Of a DNA stretch of 64,000 nt, positions 10,106 through 22,100 are shown piece by piece; position 1 is the stretch's first letter, and every line of letters starts with the position of its first letter. A program made the position numbers and the translations under genes. The stretch comes from Micrasema longulum (Eukaryota; Arthropoda; Insecta; Trichoptera; Brachycentridae), in assembly GCA_022494885.1 (NCBI GenBank), contig JAGVSM010000473.1, forward strand, positions 105,354 through 169,353. The letters are read 5' to 3'. The notes under the pieces are model-generated. The model was given only the letters and a program-made list of their open reading frames with translations, was not told the origin of the DNA and ran no database searches.

Positions 10106-13100
10106 GTGAGCTCAATTTCCCGCACTGAATAACATTATTATCGTCGTAGCGCCGTCACCCCGAGGGCGCCCTGCAGTAAATAAATATCCCAGCACGTCTT
10201 GCAACTACAGAGCGCATGGACGGCTGGGATTCGAGTTAGTCGATTCCAGTCAATAACAGATAATAATAGGAGCTAGATAACATCATTGTTATTTATTATG
10301 GATGACTTATCTTGCGCCATTTTCGTAATATATTACCTCAAGGGCGCTTTACAAAGTGATTATCTTTATACATACAATTCCTCTTACGTGCGATGTCACC
10401 GAACTCCTTCTAAACGGCTTAACCGATTTACGTGCGGTTTTCAAATAAATATAGATCTTTGCGCTGTGCACACGCACACCGGACACACACAGGACACTGG
10501 ACTTCGGACACGGAAAATCTTCAATCTAATATGTAAAAAAGAAGTAAGGAGCATAAATGTTTTATTCGTCGATCTACCAGCGTTGACATCACACGTACAG
10601 AGGATAAATATATAAAAAGATGAAATAAATACATATAAATTCATACATGTAAAAATTTTATTTTCATGTAGGTACTCGTAAATATTTTTCAATAATCAAA
10701 TATTTTTATTTTATTTTTAAGAACAGTTAGTTATTGTAAATTGGGCGGGATCAGGACAAGGATGCTTATAGAGAGGATAAGGAGGGAAAAGGAGAGGCAC
10801 ATATTTATTATTATAATGTCTACCAAGTTGACAGCTGAAAATCTCAAATAAACATTAGTATGTTTGACAACTGAGGTGTCCAGATGCAATCACTGCAAGG
10901 GTCGTTGTTTGTATTAAAAGGGAAGGTCTCAGCGAGAAAGTGAGGTTTTACCGAGCATTCGCAAGAGAGAGAGAGACGAGCGCCGAGCAGACCGCCCGCT
11001 GTGACGCTGCACGGTTCCGTACAAGAAGCTGCAATAGACGAACGGAGATCCAACAAAGAAGAAATTCGAGATACTCTTATTTTCAACAAATGTTCCTGGT
11101 TATATTTTATCCTGTGCTCGAGTTAAAAAGTTCACCAGTTTTAATGTCTGTTCCAGTGGGCATGGGAGGCGGCATGCCGGCCGGCTTCTTCCCCAGCTCT
11201 GCCCTGCGGCCGTCGCCCCCCGGAGCGCCCTCCCCCCAGCTGCTGGGCGCGGGCCCGCAGCCCTTCATGGGCTCCTGGTACCCGGGCCCCCGCCCGCGGA
11301 TGCCCATGCCGAATGACTTCAACGGACCGCCAGGTAATTCAAACAGTATTATGATTTATTATTATTATTATTCAAGTAGAGGCAGACGGCTATCAGCTGA
11401 TATGTCCCTGTGTTGTCTTTCTGGTTAGCTTTTTTCGTTTATTTATTTTTTAATATGTTCAAATGTTTGTAGACAAGGCTGGATTTTATTCCCAACAGAC
11501 ATGGAGAACACTTAAGAGAAGTGAATATGGATGTAAAGGCATTCAAAAGGCTTCTGAATTGTTATCGGCTGGTTTACATGGCTATTTTACACACTGTGTA
11601 ACATTCACTATTCTGCTTATGTGTGAACATCCACATTTCCTTAAGTCTTCCATCTGCTAACTTGTGAAGTAAAATAGCAGAAACCTAATGGGCCTGTCAC
11701 ACACTCGACGAGTAGCATGGGAAGCAGCGAGGAAAGGAGGCAGAGACGTAGTGTGGTAACATTACTCGTCGTGCCTATTGCTCCCTATTTTGTCGGTTTT
11801 TGAGCACCAGTCAAAGGACCGGCAATATGAGCGCGAGTGGCTGGCCACATAATCGCGCGGTCGCAGTACCCATCGAGCGCTCACACATCACGCACGTGTC
11901 ATTTTTGAATGATGTATATTTCTTTGTGTGACATTGATATAATTAGCTATACTAAAAATGCATAGCGCGCACAGAATGTATAGAAAGACAAATGACAACT
12001 GCGATTAATTGCGCGAGTAGAGCAGTGTGTGGGCGGAGAGGGCAACATCGGGCGAGAGGGCGGCAGCGCGAGTAGCAAAGTGATGAGCAGCGCAAGGAGC
12101 GTAGTGTGGCGGGGCTATTATACAATATTTTATCCACAAGATGTGGGTTAGATTCATCTGACTGAATTATTTCAGAAGGTAGAATGGTCAATGTTTCACA
12201 TTTTTATTGATTGTTGCGCGTTGTGATCGATAATTCTGAGATTAGGATGAGCATTGGTTTGTATGTTCCTGATAATTACCTAAGACAGCGTCAGCACAGA
12301 TTGTTTCATATTCCGATATACAGACTTTGGAAGGGCTATCGCTACGCTGAACAACATCGCTCCGGATGTTGATCTGTTCCATGTATTTCATCTATTTTTT
12401 TCTTTTTTATAATATGTACGTAGTGAATATATGTTTGTAATGTATATGTTATATTTAAATAATTTAATCGAATGTTACACGGGGTGTAAATTAGCCACTA
12501 AAATCAGCCAACGACAGCTAGGTCATAAGCCCTGTAAATGCCTAGACTTTGGTATTCCCTAATCAAAAATGTTTTATAATTTCTGTTGCAATAAATTAAG
12601 ATCTATCCAGCCCAGCCCGTCTACAAGCGTTTTGACATTCTCAAAATGTTGTCTAATGTATTATGTATTTCAATATCCGATCTGTTGCAGGCCAGCCGAT
12701 GATGGGTAACTCCCTGGAGAGGGGCGGCCCGGGCGGCATGATGGGCGGCCCGCGGATGAACCCCCCCCGAGGGCCGGCGGGGGCCATGGGCCCATGAGCC
12801 CCTCGGCATACACGCCCCTCAGGGGCCCGCCCCCTCAAGGGCCGGGTGAGTCCTCCCAATCCCGTAGGAAATAGCCACCGATAACGAGCTTGAAATTCGG
12901 CAGTTTAAAAAAGAATATTAATATTTTTCATGAAAATAAAAATATGTCAATCGAAGCTTAACTGGCAGTGCACAACGGAGTTTTAGTCCCAACACTTATG
13001 TATGGAACTGGCAGAGGAAGGATGAAAGCTGAGTGAACGCGGTTGAAATGTGATGTCTTAGACGAATGTGTGAGAAATCAATGTATGACAGGGTTACGAA

Positions 13101-16100
13101 TGATGTAGCCTCTTCTACAAAATTAAAGATTTTATACCGAGAAAGGAAAAAATTATGATGTACAAAGCCTATGTCAAAAGTAAATTGAGTTACATGATCG
13201 CCTTCTGGGGAACTGGTAACAAGACAGACATAACAAGAATACAAAGACAACAAAATAAAATTCTTAAACTAACATACAACCTACCCTACCTGACCTCTAC
13301 GACTGAACTGTACAAAAAAAACACACCAGTTTGACATAAACTACTTGACTAAAATTGAGACCTTAAAAATTGTGCACAAAATAACACTGGGAAACATACA
13401 AGACGACGACATAATATTAGTCAAAATGCTGACATACACAAATATAACACCAGACAACAACAACACTATCATATTGAAAAAGCAAAGACAAACACAGGAC
13501 AGTCAAAAATACTACATAATGGACTTAAACACTACAACGACTTACCTTACTACTTGAAAACTTTTACTGGAGACAAATTTAAAATCAATCTGAAAAAGCA
13601 CATGATGACTGAAATACTAGACTAGGCGAGACATAAAATGACTAGACAATATTAAATTTCTAATGTAACCCTAACGGGTTTTTTAAAATTGTAAATAAAT
13701 AAAAAATATTTTTTTAAAAAAGACACTTAAATAAAAAGATCAATTACACTTTACCTGCTTTGAATTTAGGTTAAGACAATAATTTATCCTTTATTAGTTG
13801 TCTACCTGTTATTATTCTTCATTCGCGTGGCACACGCGGTGGCGCGCGGGCCGCGGCATCATCATTACGACATAATTTTGGCTTTTTTGACACATCAAAT
13901 AAATTATGAAAAAAATTCAACGTAAAACTGGGGTGACGAAAAATGTAAAAAAACATTAATTGGGGGAAATATTTGTATGAGAATGTATGAAGAAAAATGG
14001 ATCCTGAACATTTCGGTGTAAAAAGCGGGATAACGCAAAATTGAGGAACGTAAAAACGAGGTTTTACTGTATTTTGGAAGATCAAGGAATTTAGGATATT
14101 AATATTTTATGCACCAAAATACACAACATGAAACATTGTCCGTTGTCTCTCCGCAGGTATGCCCCCGGGGATGGGCATGGGCGCGCGGCCGTCGTGGCAG
14201 GGCGGGGGGCCTGTGTCGTACGCGGGCGGCTCCCCGGGCGGCGCGTACGGCCCCCCGGGCGCGGGGAACGGCCCCCCGGGCCCCGGCACGCCCATCATGC
14301 CCTCGCCTCAGGACTCGAGCAATTCCGGTGAGTGCGCCGCTCTCGGGTCGGCCCTCGGCCCCCCCAAATATACTAACCTTAATGAACATCGATTGTGACA
14401 TGGAAAGTGTTTCCAAATGCTTAAAATTAATTTTTAAAAATATCTGCGTTACTCTTAATAATATTGATAATATTCCTCGGTTGAGTGATGCTAAAGACTC
14501 CCAAAGATGCTTAATTCAATTCTCTCGGGAGTTATTAATATTTATATATTACAACACAGATGACGAACATTAAAAAAAGGGAATATGGAAGTCTAGGCAT
14601 TCACAGGGCTTAGGACCTGTCATTGACTGGTTTAAGCGGCAATTTTGAACAGTGTAACATTCACTATTCCGCTAATGTTTGAACATCTATATTCCTTCCA
14701 CTTTTAAATATGTTTCGGGTATGTGGCGGAATGCACTTATTGATCCTTGTAAAGTTAAAGAGCTGAAATCTTTATCGATGTAGGTAAGATTCTGGACGAA
14801 ATTCACCTACATACTAGGCAACTTCTGAAAATATTTTTAAATATCTGTATTTCTTGGACCAGCTGGTTTTATCATCAATTTTTAGAGTTTGTCCAAAATT
14901 TTGTAAAAACAAGAACTGAATTCAACCCCATCGGGAGTTATTTATACAAATATATTACAACAGAGATGAAGAACATTAAGCTTTATTTATTTATTATATA
15001 CAAGCCAATTACAGCAGTTATATGAAGAAACATATGTACAAGAAACTCAACAAAAATAACATAAATCTACGTAGCAAAGATGAACAAGGGCAATAAAAGA
15101 CTTCGAGTTGACCCATGCCAATCCATCTTCATCTCACGCTGTGTTGATGGCGAGGAAATTACGAAAAGCCGATAGATCAGTCCCAAAGAATTCCAAGTTG
15201 TGTGACGATTTAACTAATCTACGCATTCTGATACGATAATAAATAACTGTACCATAGAGCAGCAATCGGCAACCAGCGGGTCGCATTGCCATATCACTCT
15301 GTCTTTGCGTACAGACCTCGCTTCCTCTACATTCATACATCTTCTCATGTGCGCACGCCGATTATTCCTACTCTCGACATGTCCATTTTCGAGTATTTGT
15401 TGGACTCGATTGTGCCGTGTCTTTCTCGGTCTTCCTCGTTTTCTGCATCCATCAACATCCGCATCGTAGATCCTTTTAGCCGTTCTCTCGATGTCCATTC
15501 GCTCTACGTGTCCAAAACGACGCAGCACCTTATCCTTGATTCTGTCGATGATGCGTGTCTCAGCCTTACACAGTTCACGGATCTCGACATTTGTGCACCT
15601 ATCATACATCGTTCTACCACACATTCGCCTGAGGGATCGCATTTCATGACAGCATTCAACCTACTTTCATAATTATCAACATTCATTAGCAAATTGCGTT
15701 TCTTGTATACATCGTAGACCTTTCTTACAATAATGTCATGACAGGTCACGAGCCTGGTAAATGCCTAGACTTCCATATTCCCTTCTATAAAATGTTCTTC
15801 ATGTTTGTTGTAATATATGAATTAAAAAAAATAATAATTAAGCAATTAAAAAAAAATTTTCAACAAGTGAGAAACAAGTTTTAGGAATCTGGGATTTGAG
15901 TCGTAGCAGAACTGACGCTCTAGCCACGGAACCACAACCGTGTGTCCGGGCGGACGAGGAATACAGTTCTGTGTGTGAAATAGAACCAGAACTCATCGTT
16001 CTGGCACTATATTGTCGTTAACATAAGTTGTGTCCGTTTTTTTTCCAAATTTAAAAATGATGATCATCATTTCCTTTCCCCCCCTAATGGTGCATAGAGC

Positions 16101-19100
16101 ACTGCATCGGTACACCAATCGCAGCGCATCTTAATAATTTTTGTTACATGGAGGTAAGGTGATCAGTCTTACGCTTTAGGTACCATTACCGGGGACTATG
16201 AAATATTCATTTGTTAAAACACTCTTTTAAATAAATATTTCACGTCGACCATGTCGGGAATCGAACTCGAGACCTTTTGGATGGTAGGCAAACGCGCTGA
16301 CCATTACATTTTTTTTTATTTCGTTTTTTAAATAATCACTTAAACTCTAAACTTCTCTCTCAAATAAAATATTTAAAAAAAATGTAAATAGGGGCTAGAT
16401 TTCTTACTGTCCATGCGCTCTGTAGTTGCAAAACGTGCTGTAATCTAGCTCCTATATATCAAAATTGTTATGTATCATAATTGGAGATGAGGAACTAGAA
16501 TCCCAACCGTCGATGCGCTCTGTAGCTGCAAGACGTGCTGGGATATTAGATATTATACAGCGCCCTTGAGGTGATTTTCACAAAAATGGCGCTATATAAA
16601 TTATCCAAACATAAATATATACACCACGAGGCCGAATGTAAAACAACACCAAAAGTAAAGGTCTCTACAAGATTGTGTTTGCCTTTACTTTGCATTTTAC
16701 GACACAATTTATGTTAACACTTATGTTATATAGTTTTCGTCCTGTAAATCAAATCGCTATCGGAACTCCGAGTCTCATTGTGATGAGAAACTGGTTCTAT
16801 TTCCGAGGCTGAACCGTATTCCTCACCCGCCCGGACCCGGATAAAATCATCGACAGACAGGCGTGGCAGAGTCTCTTGCTGCGTGAATTATTAAGATGCG
16901 TCTCTGGCGTCGCGAGTCATATCTTCTTTTCTGGTGCGTGATGTGTTGCAGGAGGGGAGAGCATGTATACGCTCCTGAAGCCGGTGGGGGGAGACTTCGA
17001 CCACGGCCCCCCGTCTTCGCAGGAAGGTGAGACCGCGTTACTTAACACCGCGCTTCTCTGTTCTGTGCTAACAGCTGGCCGTGTCGCTTGGCTCATGTGT
17101 CGTCACTGTCTGTGTATCTAACACCGCGGTCGTCGCACGGTCACCATTGTATCTAACGCGGCGAGGTGACGCTGTACTCTCGCACGGTCCCATTGTGTCT
17201 ATCGCTGCCTGGGGGTGGTCACCAGTGTGCCGTGCATTTTGTTCTCTTATTTCTGTATCTGACACTGTTTGGGGATCATAACCGGCGTCATGACCAGTGT
17301 GCTGTATGTTTGCTGTGTTTTCATCGTTGTATTTAACACTGGAGATTGACACCAGTGCACTGTAAATTTTCTGTGTTCTTGCATTATTGTATCTAACACT
17401 TGGGTCATCACCAACGTGTGTATGCAAATCTGTGTCGGACAAACACCGTATTTAATACTCTGTAGGGTTGTCACCGGTGCGCTGTTCACTTTCTTTGATC
17501 TGTTATTATCGTATCTAACACTGCGGGAGTCATCACCGGCGCTCTGTCACAACTGTATGTGCGCCGTACTCCGGTCCAGTGTCAGGTAACTTCCGCATTT
17601 AACACTCTGTGGTGATGGTTACCAGTGCACCGTACATTTTCTGTATTGTCACCGTATTTAACACTGTGGGGGGATTGTCACCGGTGTGCTGTACATTGTC
17701 TGTGTTCCGTCATGATTGCATCTAGAACTGTCCGGGCGTCACCCGTGCGCCATCCTTTGTGTAATATAACCACTGTATTTAATTTAATACGCTGTGGTGA
17801 TTGTTATCAGAGTGATCATTATATTTTATTTATTTATTTAATCCAATATAAAATACAATTACATAGTTCACAAAAATGTTTTTACAATAGGTACGGTACA
17901 TCTTTATATATAATTCCTCTGTACTTGTGGTTTTCAGAGAAATATAGATCTTTGCGCTGTGCATGTTCGTAGATACTAAAATCTTCAATCGAATATATAA
18001 AAAAGAAGTTAGGAGCATAAATGTTTTATTCATCAATCTACCAGGATTGCATCCGAGGAGACTGCATTTGCAAAAAAATGGAAAGATGTTGTTTTTTTGT
18101 GTATAAAAAAAGCTTGTTTTAGAATTTTTACAAACTTCATTTGTTTTTTGTGGATCTCAATGAGATTCGTTCCTTATCTTGTTAATTTTACCCATTTATT
18201 TATTTTGATTGGATTTTTGGTAACACTAAAATAATATTGAATTTGATACATTTTTGAAAATCGTATTCCTACATAAGTACACGCCTCTGTTGGTGAGACG
18301 ACCGGAGTTTGACGTTTGAAAGAAGAATGCTACGTTTTTGTAGACTAGAAATATTTAACATTGACTCTATTTCAGCATAAGAATAATTATCTCTCTCTAG
18401 TCCTAGCATCTATGCTATTTTTCGAAGCAAGCGATGTTGGACTGATTCAATGTGATTTATGCGATTGACATAGAATGGAGAGCAGTCCACTATTCTAGGA
18501 GGCATATTCTAGAAGAGGGCGAACAGTTGAGCAATAAAGAGTTTTGATTGTACGGACATTAGTAAAATCAGAGGATATTCTGTTAATGAAGCCGAGTAAT
18601 TTCAGTGATTTATTTACTGTATTATCCATATGCTCGTTGTATGTCAGTTTATAGTCCAAAACAACTCCTAAATCTCTGATGGACTTAACTACATCAATTT
18701 TGGAGTTTTCTATTAGGTACTCGAAGGAAATCGGTTGTTTTGTTCTATGAAATGACATTATTTTGCATTTTTTAATATTTAGTTCTAATTTATTGACTTT
18801 ACACCATCGGTTAAAAGAGTTAATGTCTGATCTGAAGAAGAAAGCAGTCTTGTGAAGTTTGAATTATTTTGAGGATTTTGTTATCGTCCGCGAAGAGCCA
18901 AAATATTATTTTAGTATTATCATAATCCCGTAATAAAAATAAATGGGTAGAAAACATTGGAAATTTAAGGAACGAATCTGACTGAGATCCACAAAAAAAC
19001 AAATGCTGTTTGTAAACATTCAAAAGCAATAGTTTTCATACACAAAAAAACATCTTTCCATTTTTTTGTAAATGCATTCTCCTCGAATGCAACCCTGGTA

Positions 19101-22100
19101 GATCGACAATTAAAACATTTATGCTCCTTACTTCTTTTTTACATATTAGATTGAAGATTTTAATATCTACGAACACGCACAGCACAAAAATCTACATTTC
19201 TACAGTTTTTTCAAAAGTTCACTCATCGGATCAATTGTGTATTGCTTGAATACATATAATCGCATAATGTTTACTCATGGTCCTTTTCATTCATTGCCCG
19301 CTTTTTGTTTGTGTTTGATGGAGTACTGTTGTTTGCGTACGGACAAGTATGTTTGCCGCACGCTTTCGCTCTGCCGGAAAGGAAGCTTGTCCGGGTCACG
19401 GAGGTTAGAGCTCCCGGTGCGAGTTGACGCATCTCTCGCGGGGGACAGTCGCGGCGGCCGTTGACTATGCCCCGTCGGAGATTGCGAGGGGGGACTTCCG
19501 GGGACATCCACCGGACAGATTAGTCAAGTTAAACATGAAACCGGAATAAATTTTACTCTCTTCTTTAAGAGAGTAAAATCAATACTTTTTTAGTAAAATA
19601 ATAATTTGCCTTATGATTTACCAAAATATTTAATTTTGAGGGCCATTTTCAGCGAGTTGTAAATAACTCACTATTAGAAAATGGGAATCAAGTCGGGCTG
19701 GATTGGGATTCGAACCATGGACCTTTGAGCCGTGAGTCCAAGACATTAGCTGCGGGACCACAACCCGATTTAAATTGAAAAACTTTACATATCTCTTAAT
19801 TATTTAAATTTTGAACTAGTATTTCAAATGGACATTTTGGCACTGGATATGCTGGGTTTTAATACAAAAAAATATTTATCCATAAATTTATATGTCTTCT
19901 TCAGCTTTCTTCCCTCCACTGCCGGATGGCGGCCTCTTCCAAACATCTCCGTTCCTTCCTATCACCCGCTTTCATCATCCACCTTTTACCGACCCATCTT
20001 TTCTGTGGCCTTCCAGCACTCCTTATGTTTGCCCGTGGTCTCCACTTAATTATTCTGGGTGTCCACCTGCCATCATCTTGCCTCGCCGAGTGTCCCGCCC
20101 GCTGCCATTTTAATTTTGCTGCACGGTCCATGATATCCACGCCTCCGGTTCGGCGCCTTATTTCTTAGACATACACCGAGCATCTGTCTTTCTGTGGATT
20201 TTAGTTTCTGGTTACATACTATCCGAAGAACAATTATACAAATGAAATTGATGCCGATACTACAGTAAATCGGTTTTACTGGATTCGAAAGAGCATGAGA
20301 ATAGAACTAATAACAAGGAAGACAGAGACGCTGTTCTGTATCTGACCTCAATATCCCCAAATATCCCAATGTTGGCAATCACTCTGGCGAAGGTCTCTCC
20401 GTCCTGCGCTGCCCGAAAAATTCTGCTCCACAGTCCCGAAGCCAGTCCAGCCTCGTATATTATGCAGCCAAGGACATCTGCCTTCTTCCAGCTCCTCGGT
20501 GACCCTCTATCTTGCCCTTCAAAATTAAATTAAGCGAGTGGTTCTTCCACGCATTATATGCCCCAGATACAAACTTTTATGGTGGTTTTATTCATTTCAT
20601 TTCATTTATTTATTCAGACATTTAGAGCATTACAGAAAGAAAACCCGATTCATTCTAAATACAATAATAGATCACAAATTACAGTAGATAGTTATGTTTT
20701 TAAAATAATATAACAAAGCGTAAAAATAAAAATTACAAGTTAGAAAGTGCTTTCCTAAGGGAAGGCCCACTGTCGTAAAATATGTCAACATCCGAGGCGA
20801 TGCGATTAAGGAGCAAGATTGCTCTACCAACCGGCATGACCATTGGCAGGTTGATTCTGTATCGTGGTAGGTAGAACAATCGACGCTGTCTTTGTCGAAG
20901 ATACTCCTCCATAATGATTGATAACCTAGCATCCCCAGCAAAAAGTCAGTTGGGAAGAGCCGTGGATAATATCCACACTCTTTTAGGCGCAGATAGCGCA
21001 TAAATTTCTTCTGCACTCTCTCCACCATCAAAGAGTATCGAGTCTCATGTGGCGACCAAATAATAGAACTAAACTCTAAATGACTTCTTACCGAGGAATT
21101 ATACAATGTCCCCATAACCCGAGTGTTAGAAAAGATCTTGGTATTTCTAAGAACAAAACCGAGCATTTTAAGGGAGTCATTACATAGATTAACTTTTTAC
21201 ATTTTGCATTTTTTTTTTTTTTGCACCACAACAGGCCAGGAGACCTAATTACAGTGGTGAATTATATCACAGAGCACCCAGGCTTGAGAAAAATCACATT
21301 GAAATTTTTTGTGTTCTCACCGGGAATCGAACCCGGAACCTTCCGTGCGTGAGTCAAGCGTCTTGACCACTACACCACGGAGGCGCCGAATGAAGATTAA
21401 AAGATAACTGAGGTTAGGAGGCCTCTGTTTGTTCTAGCTCGAATTTAGACTTCTGAGTTCGTTATCAGGTCTGTCCAAGGTATTACATCTACCGCATAAA
21501 TATATTTTTTAGCACAGAGTTAAATTGACTATCCTCGGCGGAATGGACACTCTGCTAGAGAGGAAGTCTGTCTCGGGGTTAGGGAGGATAGAGCTTCAAG
21601 CGAAGGGTGCTCGGGTCGAGTTTTCTATGCCATTCTCGTATTGATTGCAATATTGATTTGTTCGCAGGACTGGGCGGTGTTGACGGAATGAAGGCGTCTC
21701 CGGGGGGCGGCGGAGGGGGCGCGGGGGGCTCCTCCACACCGCGCGACGACTCAGCCTCGGGAATGACAGACTATAATCTAGGTTCGTACCTGTAAATACC
21801 AAAAGACGTACATATTTCCTGTAAAGATATGCGAAGAAGACGGCGCGCCAGTTTCGACGGGTCGTCTCGATCTCCGTATCCCGGTCATCTTGACACCGTC
21901 AACCGAGTCCCGGTTTGTCGGACAGAGCGAATTTTACTAATTACCGGTTGATAAAAGATTGCTTCTATTAAGAACCGGTGAATTTTCCGACAGGTGGATT
22001 CGGGGGGCCCGGGGGGGATCAGAACGACCAGAACGAGTCGGCCGCCATCCTGAAGATCAAGGAGAGCATGCAGGAGGAGGCCAAGCGCTTCGAGAAGGAC

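Noticed and set aside
10940..11156. Upstream extension of the Ssdp exon 2 frame
   Set aside because: Family sequence begins only at the acceptor at 11157; the upstream peptide is not Ssdp-like.
12621..12859. Minus-strand Pro/Arg-rich ORFs over Ssdp exon 3
   Set aside because: Shadow frames of a GC-rich exon; the same applies to the minus ORFs at 9664-10125, 11107-11322 and 14099-14416.
17068..17489. Minus-strand ORFs of 124 and 80 codons
   Set aside because: Produced by the tandem repeat, with repeating Asp/Thr peptides; no independent coding support.
17040..17825. CRISPR-like array
   Set aside because: Units are diverged, spacers are not unique sequences of constant length, and the setting is an animal intron; it is a minisatellite.
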